A DNA stretch of 41,265 bases from Actinomycetota bacterium (GTDB lineage: Bacteria; Actinomycetota; Thermoleophilia; Gaiellales; Gaiellaceae): positions 1-41,265 of the forward strand of contig VAXB01000019.1 in assembly GCA_005883995.1 (NCBI GenBank), in the 5' to 3' direction. Every line of letters begins with the position of its first letter. Positions within the stretch are counted from its first letter, which is position 1. The notes beneath the pieces were generated by a model. It saw only the letters and a list, made by a program, of their open reading frames with translations. It did not search any database and was not told where the DNA came from. The position numbers and the translations under genes are program-made. Shown in pieces: positions 40,690-41,265 of the stretch.

Positions 40690-40974
40690 CTACGAACGTC
40701 CTCCCAGCAGTGCCTGCTCGAGCTCCGGATGCTCGCGCAAGGCCGACCGGAGCCGCTCGAGGTCGCGCGCGCGAAGCGTGACCGGACCGCGGCGCGCGAC
40801 ACCGTCGGTCGTGTAGGCGAAGCGGACGAGGCGATCGCCGCGTTCGAGCTCCAGGAGCTGCACCACCGAGGCGAATCGACGCTCGCCGGAACGCTGCGGA
40901 AGGCTCACCTGCTCGACGAGCGCGGCCGCGCCCCACGCCGTCTCGATCTTTCGCTCCTTCGGTTTCGTTGCCAT
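40690..40974 (-). CDS. Small protein of unknown function (94 aa)
   Basis: ATG 40974 gives MATKPKERKIETAWGAAALV..., with TACGTT exactly 7 nt upstream, which supports this start over the track start at 41019. The product has beta-like segments (ASVVQLLELERGDRLVRFAYTTDG) followed by a basic helical end (TLRARDLERLRSALREHPELEQAL). No membrane helix, signal peptide or known domain is recognised. It is encoded 68 bp after the glyoxalase-like gene on the same strand and converges on purQ. Confidence 0.6.
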   Translation of the reverse strand: MATKPKERKIETAWGAAALVEQVSLPQRSGERRFASVVQLLELERGDRLVRFAYTTDGVARRGPVTLRARDLERLRSALREHPELEQALLGGRS

Positions 40975-40981
40975 GACGAGC

Positions 40982-40987
40982 AACGTA
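40982..40987 (-). promoter_or_regulatory. -10 element (TACGTT on - strand) of the 94-aa gene
   Basis: TACGTT on the - strand is followed by 7 nt and then ATG 40974, again a leaderless arrangement. Confidence 0.4.
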
Positions 40988-41042
40988 ACGGCGGCGACGT
41001 CACGCGTGTGCGCCGGCATCGTGCCGGAATCGTCCGCGAGCG

Positions 41043-41265
41043 CTAGCGGCGACTCGACTCGATCAGCTCGATCCGATACTCGTCCGGGTCGCGGACGAAG
41101 CAGAGGCGCGAGCCGCCCTCGCGCACGCTGTAGGGCTCGCGCTCCGGCTCGATTCCCTGCTCCTTCAGCCGCGCAAGCGTCGAGTCGAGATCGTCGACCG
41201 CGAGTGCGATGTGGCCGTACGCCGTCCCCAGGTCGTAGGTGCGGCCGTCGTGATTGAACGTCAGT
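41043..41265 (-). CDS. Glyoxalase / VOC family protein, C-terminal part (partial)
   Basis: An open - strand frame enters from the right edge and ends at TAG 41043; it is missing from the ORF track. The ~73 visible residues include TFNHDGRTYDLGTAYGHIAL, AVDDLDSTLARLKEQGIEPE and FVRDPDEYRIELIES. This is the second half of a lactoylglutathione-lyase-like (glyoxalase I) VOC protein, with a metal-ligand His in GHIAL and Glu in IELIE. The N-terminal half lies outside the window. It is probably a glyoxalase I or a related dioxygenase-fold enzyme acting on small dicarbonyl adducts. Confidence 0.85.
   Translation of the reverse strand, partial: LTFNHDGRTYDLGTAYGHIALAVDDLDSTLARLKEQGIEPEREPYSVREGGSRLCFVRDPDEYRIELIESSRR

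Overview
The window is bacterial, very GC-rich and almost fully coding, with many GTG and TTG starts, short overlapping operons and several leaderless-looking promoters (a TANNNT -10 element 6-7 nt before the start codon). An F420-type LLM oxidoreductase, a DUF1206 membrane protein, TAT-exported MauA-like protein and the rpsF-ssb-rpsR-rplI-dnaB order point to Actinomycetota. My best guess is a Thermoleophilia-like lineage (Gaiellales/Solirubrobacterales); this is inference, as no rRNA is present. There are no CRISPR arrays, insertion sequences, prophage genes or rRNA.

Left part (1-10.1 kb): the 3' end of selB, an NTF2-like gene, a secreted amidase with Ig-like repeats, and a hydantoinase pair hyuA-hyuB. 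hyuA is broken by a 248-bp perfect inverted copy of its own 5' region. Then come a HAD phosphatase, a HhH-GPD glycosylase, a DUF1206 membrane protein, selC (tRNA-Sec), a DUF2007 protein and an MBL hydrolase. selB and selC here, with a mobA-GNAT fusion and fdhD at 33.4-35.2 kb, are the maturation kit for a selenocysteine/Mo-bis-MGD formate dehydrogenase, whose structural genes lie outside the window.

Middle part (10.1-20 kb, all +): a secreted propeller-like protein; an overlapping cluster mauE-like, mauD-like, mauA-like, mauF-like/propeller fusion and M14 peptidase; an F420-dependent oxidoreductase; and a 1162-aa secreted protein with three Ig-like and two jelly-roll-like repeats. The mau-like cluster has no mauB or mauG here. 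Its light-chain-like protein keeps one of the two tryptophans that form TTQ, while the other position appears to be tyrosine. This is the most interesting candidate for an undescribed system.

20-25 kb (all -): a run of cyclase, APC permease, PLD-family protein and an unusual OmdA-TM-5xPASTA protein. 25-27.3 kb: an amidase_3, a divergent Fur/Zur-type regulator and ZIP transporter sharing an operator, and a small charged protein.

27.4-31.1 kb: rpsF, ssb, rpsR, rplI, dnaB; a perfect SOS box and DnaA-box-like motifs lie in the 309-bp gap before dnaB. 31-41 kb: a cation/Ca2+ exchanger, purA, mobA-GNAT, fdhD, then a tight de novo purine operon purD-purE-purB-purC-purS-purQ. purQ is followed by a roughly 160-nt potentially structured non-coding element, a small protein and the C-terminal part of a glyoxalase.
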